A stretch of DNA of 64,000 nucleotides from an uncultured Phascolarctobacterium sp. (GTDB taxonomy: Bacteria > Bacillota > Negativicutes > Acidaminococcales > Acidaminococcaceae): assembly GCA_900551745.1 (NCBI GenBank), contig URXA01000002.1:124001-188000 (forward strand), in the 5' to 3' direction. Shown in pieces: positions 1 through 7,908 of the stretch (position 1 is the stretch's first letter; every line of letters starts with the position of its first letter). The translations under genes and the position numbers were made by a program. The notes under the pieces were generated by a model, which worked only from the letters and a program-made list of their open reading frames with translations, made no database searches and was not told the origin of the DNA.

Positions 1-1
1 T

Positions 2-634
2 ATGCTGGCCGGCGTTGAACTGATTCGCCGCAAAGAACAGAAACCAGCATACTGCATGACCTGTAAATTACTTACTACCAGCGATGGACGCAAAATGGGC
101 AAAACAGAAAAAGGAGCCCTGTGGCTCGATCCAGAAAAGACTTCACCATATGATTTCTACCAATACTGGCGTAATATCGACGACAGCGACGTTGAAAACT
201 GCCTGTCACTCCTTACCTTCCTGCCTATGGAAGAAGTACGCCGCTTAAGCTCCCTGCAGGATGCTGAGATCAACGAAGCAAAAAAAGTTCTGGCTTATGA
301 GGTAACAAAGCTGGTACACGGAGAAGCTGAAGCTGAAAAAGCACAACAGGCTGCTGAAGCACTGTTTGGAGGAGGCGGCGTACTTACCGATGTCCCGACT
401 ATTGAAATCACTGCTGCTGACACCGAAGGTAAAATAATTGATGTTTTGACCGCAGGTAAAATATTCAGCAGTAAACGTGAAGCCCGGCAAATGATCCAGC
501 AAGGCGGACTTTATATTGGCGAAAATACAGTGTCCGATCCTGAGGCAAGCTTTGCGCCTTCAATGTTTGATGCAGAAAAAAGCCTGCTTATCCGTAAGGG
601 TAAAAAGAAGTATTTCCGCCTCATCATCCAGTAA
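2..634 (+). CDS. tyrS: Tyrosyl-tRNA synthetase, C-terminal part (5' end outside window)
   Basis: This is the 3' half of a class I aminoacyl-tRNA synthetase that charges tRNA-Tyr in the cytoplasm. The visible 210 residues include the KMSKS-type loop, here KMGKT, around residue 32, followed by the helical anticodon-binding region and a C-terminal S4 RNA-binding domain (about residues 145-210, with the motif SKREARQMIQQGG). Bacterial TyrS is usually 400-430 residues, so roughly half the gene, including the HIGH motif, lies upstream of the window. The ATG at base 2 is internal and is not the real start. The gene ends with TAA and is followed at once by a terminator, so brnQ downstream is probably a separate transcript. 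TrpS was considered but the S4 domain at the C-terminus fits TyrS. Confidence 0.93.
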   Translation: MLAGVELIRRKEQKPAYCMTCKLLTTSDGRKMGKTEKGALWLDPEKTSPYDFYQYWRNIDDSDVENCLSLLTFLPMEEVRRLSSLQDAEINEAKKVLAYEVTKLVHGEAEAEKAQQAAEALFGGGGVLTDVPTIEITAADTEGKIIDVLTAGKIFSSKREARQMIQQGGLYIGENTVSDPEASFAPSMFDAEKSLLIRKGKKKYFRLIIQ

Positions 635-640
635 TTTAAA

Positions 641-662
641 GGCTGCCTGAGGGCAGCCTTTA
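641..662 (+). terminator. Rho-independent terminator after tyrS
   Basis: A 7-bp stem (GGCTGCC at 641-647 with GGCAGCC at 652-658), a 4-base loop and a short T-rich run follow the tyrS stop codon by a few bases. Confidence 0.8.
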
Positions 663-715
663 CTTAATAGTAGAATTATCAGAATTTTATATCTATTCAC
701 GATGGGAGACTTTTT

Positions 716-2044
716 ATGAAACAGAACCTGACGTTTTGGGAAATCTTACCAGTAGGGTTGATGCTCTTTTCGTCCTTTTTCGGTGCCGGCAATCTAATCT
801 TTCCACCGGCATTAGGCCAAGCCTCCGGCGACCATTTCTGGTCAGCTGCGATTGGCTTCTGCGTTACCGGCGTAGGTATGCCACTTTTGGGTATTATTGC
901 TATGGCACTCACTAAAAACGATAATCCCAATGCCCTGGCAGATCCTGTCCATCCGAACTTTGCCAAAATCATAGTTATGCTGGCAGTACTGACGATCGGC
1001 CCGTTGTTTGCTATTCCCCGTACAGGTGCAGTATCTTACGACGTCGGTATCAGACCTTTTGTCCCTGAAGACTACTATACCGCAGGTTTGGCTATTTATT
1101 CGCTTTTCTTTTTCATCGTAACCTATGTCTTATCTATAAATCCATCTAAACTGGTAGACTGGCTTGGCAAAGTTTTAACGCCAATGCTGCTATTAAGTTT
1201 GGCTGTACTTATCATCAATGTTCTGCTTGCTCCAATGGGCCCCATGCAGCAGGCAACAGGCAATTATATCAACATGCCTTTTCTCAGCGGCTTTCAGGAC
1301 GGCTATAACACAATGGACCTTTTGGCGACGCTGCTCTTCGGCGCAACCGTCATCAATGCCATTAAGCTCAAAGGCATTACCGATGACCGTCTGCTGACAA
1401 AAATCTGTGTCTACGCCGGTTTGATCGCAGCCTTTTTTCTCGCTCTCATTTATGTAGCACTAGCTTATACCGGCGCTACCAGCGTCAGTATTCTTGGTAT
1501 TTCTCCTAACGGTGGTGTAGCTTTAGCTGATATAGCCAACTATTATCTTGGTGCGGCCGGCAATGTTGTTTTATGTCTGATGATCCTTTTTGCCTGTCTG
1601 ACAACAAGCATTGGATTGACAGCTTCTGCTGCCTCTTATTTCACCAAAGTAACACACGAACAGGTCCAATACCAGCGGTTTGTAGTTGCTATCTGTGTTT
1701 TCAGTTTTGCTGTTTCCAACGTCGGTCTGACTAATATCATCTCTTTTTCGATACCTATTCTCTGCGCCCTTTATCCGATTATTATTGCTTTAGTCCTGCT
1801 GGGAGTATCCTCTAAGCTTTTCCATGGTGATAAGCGAGTTTATCGCTGCTGCCTGTTCTTTACAACTATTTTTGCCCTTCTGGATGGTCTAAAAGCAGCA
1901 GGTATTAAACTTACAGCTTTAGAAACCATACTTGGCAGCACAATCCCCCTTTATGCCGATGGCTTCGGATGGATCGTGCCTTCTGTCTGCGGCGCTTTAT
2001 TAGGATTGCTTTGGAAACTTCTGGTTCCAGCACAAACTAAATAA
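716..2044 (+). CDS. brnQ: Branched-chain amino acid:cation symporter BrnQ (LIVCS family)
   Basis: A 442-residue integral membrane protein with about 12 hydrophobic segments, expected to import leucine, isoleucine and valine with a cation (family knowledge of LIVCS carriers). The N-terminus carries the family signature: a first helix followed by SSFFGAGNLIFPP near residue 20 and GPLFAIPRTGAVSYD near residue 100. Length is typical. The ATG at 716 follows a GGGAG ribosome-binding site at a normal distance. It stands alone between tyrS and a hydrolase gene, with no visible regulatory leader. Confidence 0.93.
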   Translation: MKQNLTFWEILPVGLMLFSSFFGAGNLIFPPALGQASGDHFWSAAIGFCVTGVGMPLLGIIAMALTKNDNPNALADPVHPNFAKIIVMLAVLTIGPLFAIPRTGAVSYDVGIRPFVPEDYYTAGLAIYSLFFFIVTYVLSINPSKLVDWLGKVLTPMLLLSLAVLIINVLLAPMGPMQQATGNYINMPFLSGFQDGYNTMDLLATLLFGATVINAIKLKGITDDRLLTKICVYAGLIAAFFLALIYVALAYTGATSVSILGISPNGGVALADIANYYLGAAGNVVLCLMILFACLTTSIGLTASAASYFTKVTHEQVQYQRFVVAICVFSFAVSNVGLTNIISFSIPILCALYPIIIALVLLGVSSKLFHGDKRVYRCCLFFTTIFALLDGLKAAGIKLTALETILGSTIPLYADGFGWIVPSVCGALLGLLWKLLVPAQTK

Positions 2045-2155
2045 TCCATTTTCAAATTTATGCGCATTTTTTTTACTGCGCATTTTTATTTCACAAATAA
2101 AACAGCATCTATCAAGCAGGAAAAGAGTTATAATAAAGAAAAGGAGTGTGATATT

Positions 2156-3001
2156 ATGGCACAGACGAACGGTTTTTTTACTACCTCCGACCAGGCGCAC
2201 CTTTACTATGAAGTTCATGGAAAAGGCCAGCCACTTTTTCTCGTACACGGCTGGCAGTGTTCTTCCAGATTCTGGCAGCGCAATATTCCAGAACTTTCCA
2301 AGCACTTTCAGGTAATCGTTATGGATAACCGCGGGCACGGCAAATCATCCAAAGGTCTGCAGGGCCAAATCGTTGCCCGTTACGCACAGGATATCCGCGA
2401 ACTTTCTGAATTTCTGGGGCTTAAAAGCTTTATCCTCATGGGCTGGTCTTTAGGAGGACCGACAGTGCTTTCCTATTGGCAGCAATATAAAACTGACAGC
2501 AACCTGATCGGTCTGGGGCTGATAGATATGACGCCATTCCCTTTCAGTCCTGAAGAATGGAACAGTCAGGGTTTACGCAACTACAATATGGAAGGGTTCA
2601 ATGCACAGGTCAACCGATTGATCAACGAACGGGAAGAATATTTTGAATTTTTTGCAAACGCAATTTTTAAAGACGGCAAACGACCAGCCGGCACAGACTG
2701 GGTAATTGAAGAATTTCGCAAGCTGCCGCCCTGGCTCTCAGCAACCATCTACAGCGACTATATTGCAACAGATTTCACTGACGTTCTGCCAACAATAACT
2801 GTTCCCACGCTGGTCGCCAACGCCGACGGACCCGTTTTTACCTGGGGGATCAAGCAGGGCACTTACCTTACTTCTCTAATCCCCAATGGTAAATTTGTAG
2901 CTTTTACAGAAAGCGGCCATATGCTCTTTTATGAAGAAGCAGAAAAATTCAATCAAACAGTCAGTGATTTTATCAAAGACTGCCTGCCTCAGAATGTTTA
3001 A
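2156..3001 (+). CDS. Alpha/beta-fold hydrolase
   Basis: A soluble 281-residue hydrolase of the alpha/beta superfamily; the substrate cannot be told from sequence. The start was taken at ATG 2156 because AAGGAG lies a few bases upstream; a longer open frame from 2060 lacks such a site and runs through AT-rich spacer. Visible motifs are the oxyanion segment LFLVHGW near residue 25, the nucleophile elbow GWSLGG (Ser near residue 102) and the catalytic histidine in ESGHML near residue 257. Aromatic-rich loops recall esterase, haloperoxidase or BioH-like enzymes, but a specific function is not supported. It ends at a terminator shared with the convergent phosphatase gene. Confidence 0.85.
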   Translation: MAQTNGFFTTSDQAHLYYEVHGKGQPLFLVHGWQCSSRFWQRNIPELSKHFQVIVMDNRGHGKSSKGLQGQIVARYAQDIRELSEFLGLKSFILMGWSLGGPTVLSYWQQYKTDSNLIGLGLIDMTPFPFSPEEWNSQGLRNYNMEGFNAQVNRLINEREEYFEFFANAIFKDGKRPAGTDWVIEEFRKLPPWLSATIYSDYIATDFTDVLPTITVPTLVANADGPVFTWGIKQGTYLTSLIPNGKFVAFTESGHMLFYEEAEKFNQTVSDFIKDCLPQNV

Positions 3002-3014
3002 CTAATAAAAAACA

Positions 3015-3045
3015 AAAGGCTCCCGAAAATTCGGGAGCCTTTAAC
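3015..3045. terminator. Bidirectional terminator between convergent genes
   Basis: A strong stem (GGCTCCCGAA from 3018 pairing with TTCGGGAGCC ending at 3039) is flanked by A-rich sequence on the left and T-rich on the right, so it can end both the plus-strand hydrolase and the minus-strand phosphatase transcripts. Confidence 0.8.
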
Positions 3046-3048
3046 TTT

Positions 3049-3513
3049 TTAAAATCGACGCAAGTGCTTCAGCAATGCTGCGCACCCAGCTTTGATCTCC
3101 GCATATGTAATTTCAAAATCACCAGTATACCAGGGATCAGCAATGTCACGCGGCAACTCGGTAAAATCCAGCAGACGATGCACCTTTTCCTGCTGGTCAC
3201 TGCCTATGATCCGCAGAATATTACTGATATTAGCACGATCCATCCCCAAAATAAGATCATATTTTTCATAATCTTCTTTGGTAAGCTGCACAGCATATTT
3301 ACCCGCTGCACTGATATGATCCTGCGCCAGTTTTTTACGTGTTCCCTGATGCACAGGATTACCTATTTCTTCCCTGCTTGTACCTGCCGATGCAATCACA
3401 AACCTGTCCGCAAGCCCTTCTTTTTTGATCATGTCCTTCAGCAAAAATTCTGCCATTGGCGAACGACAGATATTACCGTGACAAACAAACATGATACGAT
3501 GAGTTCGTTCCAT
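3049..3513 (-). CDS. Low-molecular-weight protein-tyrosine phosphatase
   Basis: A 154-residue cytoplasmic phosphatase of the LMW-PTP family. The N-terminal P-loop CHGNICRS (Cys11 to Arg17, the CX5R signature) and the general-acid aspartate in ADPWY (Asp126) are both present, so it should be catalytically competent. Family members dephosphorylate tyrosine kinases or arginine-phosphorylated proteins; which applies here is unknown as no partner kinase is adjacent. The start has a clear GAGGAGG site about 6 bases upstream. Length is typical for the family. Confidence 0.92.
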   Translation of the reverse strand: MERTHRIMFVCHGNICRSPMAEFLLKDMIKKEGLADRFVIASAGTSREEIGNPVHQGTRKKLAQDHISAAGKYAVQLTKEDYEKYDLILGMDRANISNILRIIGSDQQEKVHRLLDFTELPRDIADPWYTGDFEITYAEIKAGCAALLKHLRRF

Positions 3514-3680
3514 AAAACCTCCTCAAGTTCTGCAAAACAATGTAATAAGAACAATATTTTAATGCTATCATATCAGTAGTTTTTGATATGCAAAATGAAT
3601 GATTATCTGCTTAGTAATCTGACTGCTTTTATTATACTAAAGGCTGATAAAATTGGAAAGAAAAAAACTCTATATTTTAT

Positions 3681-4883
3681 TTATTCTCTCCCCCATGCTC
3701 CGTCCCAAACGATACGCCGATAATTTTCTTTATCAGTATCGCCTTCGGTATTGAAGCACAACACCACAGAATTTTCGTCCAGCTGCAAGGCCTGTTTCAG
3801 ATCACTTAAGCGCTCGTCGCGCATGGCTTCTGCCACCAATCCCACGGTCGCCGCACCGCTTTCACCGGCAATGACTTTCGTATCACCCGCCAGCGGATTT
3901 CCCAAAATACGCATTCCCTGAGCAGCGGTATAATCAGGACAGCTGATAAAACCATCACTCAAATTTCCAAGTATTTCCCAAGCAATACTATTTGGCTCTC
4001 CACAGGCCAGTCCAGCCATAATCGTCTCAAGACGGCCTGTTACGCTATGCAAGCTGCCGTCATTTGCCGCGGCTGTCTGATAAAGGCAATCGGCTCCTTT
4101 GGGTTCAACTATAAAAGTCAGCGGGCAGGAACTGCCATAAATATCAGCAAAAAATCCCTGTACAGAACCTGCCAAAGAGCCTACTCCAGCCTGCAAAAAG
4201 ATATGCGTAGGCTTGACCGGCAGCTGCTCATACGCTTCCAAAGCCATTGTCATATAGCCCTGCATGATCCACAGAGGTATCCTTGTATAACCAGCCCAAG
4301 CTGTATCCTGTACAATGATCCAGCCGTTTTTCTGTGCCAGCTCACTTGTATATCGTACTGTATCGTCATAGTTCATATCTGTGATTTCGGCCTGCGCACC
4401 TTCGGCACGAATATTAGCCAGACGTTCTGCCGCAGAGCCCTGAGGCATATAAATTATCGCCTGCTGCTTCAATCTGTTGGCCGTCCAGGCAACACCACGC
4501 CCATGATTACCGTCAGTAGTCGTAATAAATGTTTTGCTTCCCAACAAGCTGCGCACCTCATCTGAGACCAGACGCATATAAGGTAAATCATCGATATCTT
4601 CACCTAATTCACTAGCAATATAACTGCCAATAGCAAAACTGCCGCCCAGAACTTTAAAAGCATTGAGTCCAAAGCGGTAGGATTCATCTTTGACAAAAAG
4701 GTTTTTGATACCTAAATGCTGCGCCAGACTGGTAAGTTCTATCAGCGGTGTTGGACTATACTCTTTGAAACTGCTGTGAAAACTCCGCACTCGACGTGCC
4801 TGCTGCTCAGTAAAAGCTTCCGTTTTCGCTGCAATTTTCCGGTTGCGCTCACGCAGCACCCACTTAAACCTTGCTTTTTCCAT
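3681..4883 (-). CDS. dpaL: Diaminopropionate ammonia-lyase (PLP enzyme)
   Basis: A 400-residue PLP-dependent fold-type II lyase that converts 2,3-diaminopropionate to pyruvate and two ammonia. The Schiff-base lysine lies in RFGLNAFKVLGG at residue 77, the same position as in the E. coli enzyme, and a TTTDGNHGRG segment follows at about 121-130, where the family has its catalytic aspartate and a PLP-binding loop; a Gly-rich GVGSLAGSV phosphate-binding loop lies near residue 233. Length matches E. coli YgeX. AAGGAGG precedes the ATG at 4883. Directly upstream is a terminator-like hairpin and a gene-free leader, so expression may be conditional. The neighbouring genes do not form an obvious diaminopropionate pathway. 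Confidence 0.92.
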   Translation of the reverse strand: MEKARFKWVLRERNRKIAAKTEAFTEQQARRVRSFHSSFKEYSPTPLIELTSLAQHLGIKNLFVKDESYRFGLNAFKVLGGSFAIGSYIASELGEDIDDLPYMRLVSDEVRSLLGSKTFITTTDGNHGRGVAWTANRLKQQAIIYMPQGSAAERLANIRAEGAQAEITDMNYDDTVRYTSELAQKNGWIIVQDTAWAGYTRIPLWIMQGYMTMALEAYEQLPVKPTHIFLQAGVGSLAGSVQGFFADIYGSSCPLTFIVEPKGADCLYQTAAANDGSLHSVTGRLETIMAGLACGEPNSIAWEILGNLSDGFISCPDYTAAQGMRILGNPLAGDTKVIAGESGAATVGLVAEAMRDERLSDLKQALQLDENSVVLCFNTEGDTDKENYRRIVWDGAWGRE

Positions 4884-4914
4884 AGTTTCCTCCTTGTACG
4901 TCAGTTAACATTAT

Positions 4915-4948
4915 AAAAAATGCCGCGACAGAAGTTACCATCGCGACA
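4915..4948 (-). terminator. Terminator-like hairpin directly upstream of dpaL
   Basis: Read on the minus strand, UGUCGCGA pairs with UCGCGGCA (8 pairs including one G-U) around a 12-base loop and is followed by a run of six T. It ends only about 30 bases before the dpaL start. It could terminate the upstream acetyltransferase/hydrogenase transcript, or act as an attenuator for dpaL. A TATAAT just after the T-run could be a -10 box, but no good -35 accompanies it. Confidence 0.6.
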
Positions 4949-5120
4949 TTCTCATCATTAACCAATATCAAATTCTGCCGCTCCGGCAGCCTATAATAGG
5001 CAAACACAAATAGCGGTATTTATTCACCGAGAAGCCTTTATAATTATGTCGACTTCCTCCGGAAAAATTCGGCAGTCCTATTCACCGCAGCACCTTCAGC
5101 TTGCAGCAAACATACCTGAC
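4949..5120 (-). other. Gene-free leader upstream of dpaL
   Basis: About 170 bases between the acetyltransferase stop and the dpaL hairpin contain no convincing open frame. A small hairpin (CTGCCG/CGGCAG, 4975-4989) and several G-rich segments suggest a structured RNA, but I could not match it to a known riboswitch class. Confidence 0.35.
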
Positions 5121-5606
5121 CTAGAACATTATGTCGCCGGGTTCATAATCAACGGTCGTCTTGACAAAGGCCAATTCGTTGCAATACGGATATTGCGGGC
5201 AATATACACATTCTTTCCAAACCTTCTGCGGCAGCTTTTCTTTTGCCGTTTCGATATAATCACATTTTGCAAAAAATCCCGGCTGATAAGTAAGAGTAAA
5301 AAACATCTTCACCCCGCGTTCAATGCCTTCAGCTTCCAGCAGTTCAACCATTTTTCGTCCAATCCCCTGTGTTTTACGTTCAGGATCAACAGCCAACGAA
5401 CGAATCTCAGCCAGACGATCCCAAACGAAGTGCAGTGCGCCGCAGCCAATCACATGATTGTTCTCAACGGCCACCACGTAATCGCGCAGATTTTCATAGA
5501 TGGAATTACGCGAACGCGGCAGCATCAGGCCTTCGGCAGCATAATCATTGAGCAGTTTATGAAGCTTCTCTACATCGTCAAAAGTAGCAGAGCGATAAAT
5601 AACCAT
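5121..5606 (-). CDS. GNAT N-acetyltransferase, short NAGS-like
   Basis: A 161-residue acetyl-CoA-dependent GNAT enzyme. The acetyl-CoA pyrophosphate loop is seen in VDPERKTQGIGRKM near residues 75-88. The C-terminal part has CVYCPQYPYC, a Cys-rich segment I associate with short ArgA-like N-acetylglutamate synthases, so arginine biosynthesis is a reasonable guess but not proven. The start was placed at ATG 5606 because AAAGGAG lies 7 bases upstream; an upstream in-frame start at 5666 lacks a site. It lies just downstream of the hydrogenase operon in the same direction (about 70-base gap) and may be co-transcribed. Confidence 0.8.
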   Translation of the reverse strand: MVIYRSATFDDVEKLHKLLNDYAAEGLMLPRSRNSIYENLRDYVVAVENNHVIGCGALHFVWDRLAEIRSLAVDPERKTQGIGRKMVELLEAEGIERGVKMFFTLTYQPGFFAKCDYIETAKEKLPQKVWKECVYCPQYPYCNELAFVKTTVDYEPGDIMF

Positions 5607-5673
5607 GGGCGCACTCCTTTCATTTTGTATTTTCTCAATATTACCATTATTGAACTGTAAACACAATATATTT

Positions 5674-6396
5674 TTATAAACGTTTTTTAAGCAAATCGGC
5701 AGCCGCTGTCAAAGCAATCAGCATAGCCGACGGTCTTGGCGGACAGCCCGGCACCGCTATGTCTACCGGCAATACTTTATCCAATGCACCGACAATAGCA
5801 TAGTTAGACCCATACGTTCCTCCGCCGGCAGCACAGGCACCACAGGCCATTACCAGCTTCGGCTCTCCCATTGCTTCATAAGTCATTTGCACTGCCTGCG
5901 CCAAATTACGCGTTACTACGCCTGTAACCATTATCATATCAGCATGCCGCGGTGATGCCACAAAAGCAATACCAAAACGATGCAGATCATACAGCGGATT
6001 ACTCAAAGCACCCATTTCAAAATCGCAGGCATTACAGCTGCCGGCATCCAAATGCCGTACATGCAGTGAACGGCCCAGCTTGGCCCTGATCTCTCGTTCT
6101 ATGGTCATCTGTGCTTCTGTCAATATCTCCGGTAAAGTATCCATATCAGTATGCAGCAGCGCACCTACAGCACACGCTTCTACACATTTACCGCAAAAAA
6201 GGCAGCGTTTATAATCCAATACCGGTTTACCATAACACATCACAACAGCACCATTCGGGCAAACAGCCGCACATTTTGCACAGCCATTACAGTCAGTTCC
6301 ACAAGCCAGTTGTCCCCGCATTCTTGGAGCACCGCTGGTCGTTACATCTTCTGTTGTTATCTTATTGGCCAAAATCCCCTGTAACAATTTAAGCAT
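5674..6396 (-). CDS. Hydrogenase small subunit fused to a 2x[4Fe-4S] ferredoxin domain (HyfH+HyfI-like)
   Basis: A 240-residue iron-sulfur protein. Residues 32-80 hold two ferredoxin motifs (Cys36/39/42/46 and Cys65/68/71/75), as in HycF/HyfH/NuoI. Residues 110-240 are NuoB/HyfI-like, with GSCNAC (Cys121, Cys124), ACGAC (Cys185, Cys188) and GCPPRP (Cys218), the set that binds the proximal [4Fe-4S] cluster. In E. coli these are two separate proteins; here they are one chain. It would pass electrons between a soluble carrier and the NiFe subunit on the cytoplasmic face of the membrane. It is the last gene of the hyf operon; GGGAGG precedes the ATG. Confidence 0.87.
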   Translation of the reverse strand: MLKLLQGILANKITTEDVTTSGAPRMRGQLACGTDCNGCAKCAAVCPNGAVVMCYGKPVLDYKRCLFCGKCVEACAVGALLHTDMDTLPEILTEAQMTIEREIRAKLGRSLHVRHLDAGSCNACDFEMGALSNPLYDLHRFGIAFVASPRHADMIMVTGVVTRNLAQAVQMTYEAMGEPKLVMACGACAAGGGTYGSNYAIVGALDKVLPVDIAVPGCPPRPSAMLIALTAAADLLKKRL

Positions 6397-6408
6397 TATT
6401 GTTCCTCC

Positions 6409-7908
6409 CTAACGATCCAGACAGGCATAGCATAATTCAAAGCTTTTATTGATCAGCGGAAAATCCGGAATAATATCTCCCTGCACAGCTATGGTAAGCG
6501 CCGGCCAGTTAGGATAGGAAGCTGAACGGATAAATAATCTTTCGATACATCCGTCTGCATCCAGCATCAGCCAATGCAGATTACTGCCACGTGCTGATTC
6601 GCTGATCCCCCAGCTGCCAGTCAGAGTTTTATACGCCAGTTCACCGCAATGCAGCTGCGAATCGTCTTGCTGCAACAGCTTCAATGCTTTTCTAATCAAA
6701 GTGATCGATTCGGCAACCTCACCCATCCGTACCTGCAGCCTGGCATAGACATCGCCGTCGGTTTTAGTAATTACATTAAAAGGCAATTCGGCATATAAAC
6801 CATATGGCAGATCTCTGCGGCAATCACAGTCCACACCCGAAGCTCTGGCTCCAACTCCGACCAGCGCCAGGTCAAGCGCTACAGTTTTACTGATAATACC
6901 AGTAGTTTTAGCACGATTCAAAAATCCGTCCTGCTCGGCAATGATCTGCACAATATCGTTGTATTCATTTTCAACTTTAGTTAAAGCAACTGTTAGTTCA
7001 GTGCATAAGGACTCAGTTAAATCATATTTTACACCGCCCGGAACTATCAGGCCACGCAGAAAACGATTGCCGGCTATCGCCTCATTACAGCGCAGCAATA
7101 TTTCCTTCAAGCGGCTGCCCATACTGATAACAGGCGCAAATCCGACTCCGGCACACATATTACCTGTATCGCCGATGTGATTATAAAGACGTTCCAACTC
7201 TGCAGCTATTGTACGGATAAGCCAGGCTCGCCTGGGTACATTCTGACCGGACAGCTTTTCCAGTGCCTGACAATACGACAAGGTATTGGCCACAGAACAG
7301 GCACCGCAAATCCGTTCTACAATCAGCAGTGCTTCCTCTGGAGTTTTACCTTCTACTGCTTTTTCGATTCCCCGATGAGTAAAAAACAACTTGGCATCTA
7401 ACTGCAGAATAGCTTCACCGGCCTGGCTGAAGCGAAAATGCCCCGGTTCAATGATACCTGCATGAATAGGACCGACAGGTACTTCGAACAGCCCCTCGCC
7501 GTGCGAAACAGCCATTTCATACTTTCGCTCTCCACGCACATCGGCATCAATATCAACACATTTACGCAGCGGATGAAAATCTTCAGGATAAGTTTCATGC
7601 AAAACCAACGGGCGCAGATCCGGATGATCATCCGGTATAAACCCAAACATATCATGCAGTTCACGCTCATACCAGGCAGCAGCCGGTAAAACAGGTGTTA
7701 GTGCTGGATAATGCAGATCACTGCCTGCATCAAATTCAGCCTTTAAGATATCTATATCATGCTTTTCTTTATTTTCAAACAGACAGTAAACAGCATACCC
7801 GCCGCCGAAGCTTGTTTCATCGGCTCCGAACATTGCTGTCAGCGGATGCCTGCCACCGCGCGAATAAATATTAGCAGCCCCCCGCAGGCCTTCTGGTTTA
7901 ACCTTCAT
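6409..7908 (-). CDS. hyfG: Energy-converting [NiFe]-hydrogenase large subunit (HyfG-like, NuoC/NuoD fusion)
   Basis: About 499 residues. The N-terminal third resembles NuoC (30-kDa subunit); the rest is the NuoD/HyfG catalytic domain. Two CxxC pairs are present: ERICGACS near residue 201-204 and the terminal CYAC near 493-496. These are the nickel ligands and mark it as a hydrogenase, because complex I NuoD has lost them. The chain ends only three residues after the last cysteine, with no long C-terminal peptide of the sort removed during maturation. The ATG at 7908 overlaps the hyfF stop in a TGATG arrangement; a TTG three bases upstream has slightly better spacing from GGAGG and could also be used. 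Confidence 0.9.
   Translation of the reverse strand: MKVKPEGLRGAANIYSRGGRHPLTAMFGADETSFGGGYAVYCLFENKEKHDIDILKAEFDAGSDLHYPALTPVLPAAAWYERELHDMFGFIPDDHPDLRPLVLHETYPEDFHPLRKCVDIDADVRGERKYEMAVSHGEGLFEVPVGPIHAGIIEPGHFRFSQAGEAILQLDAKLFFTHRGIEKAVEGKTPEEALLIVERICGACSVANTLSYCQALEKLSGQNVPRRAWLIRTIAAELERLYNHIGDTGNMCAGVGFAPVISMGSRLKEILLRCNEAIAGNRFLRGLIVPGGVKYDLTESLCTELTVALTKVENEYNDIVQIIAEQDGFLNRAKTTGIISKTVALDLALVGVGARASGVDCDCRRDLPYGLYAELPFNVITKTDGDVYARLQVRMGEVAESITLIRKALKLLQQDDSQLHCGELAYKTLTGSWGISESARGSNLHWLMLDADGCIERLFIRSASYPNWPALTIAVQGDIIPDFPLINKSFELCYACLDR

Noticed and set aside
2060..2155. Longer N-terminus for the alpha/beta hydrolase
   Set aside because: The extension is AT-rich spacer without a ribosome-binding site; the ATG at 2156 has AAGGAG in place.
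4949..5120. Cobalamin riboswitch in the dpaL leader
   Set aside because: A short AGGTGC...AATAGG stretch recalls the start of that class, but the conserved core (GGGAA, GCCACTG) is missing.
6409..7908. Reading the hydrogenase operon as respiratory complex I (nuo)
   Set aside because: Both nickel-binding CxxC pairs are present in the large subunit, and NADH-oxidising subunits NuoE/F/G are absent.
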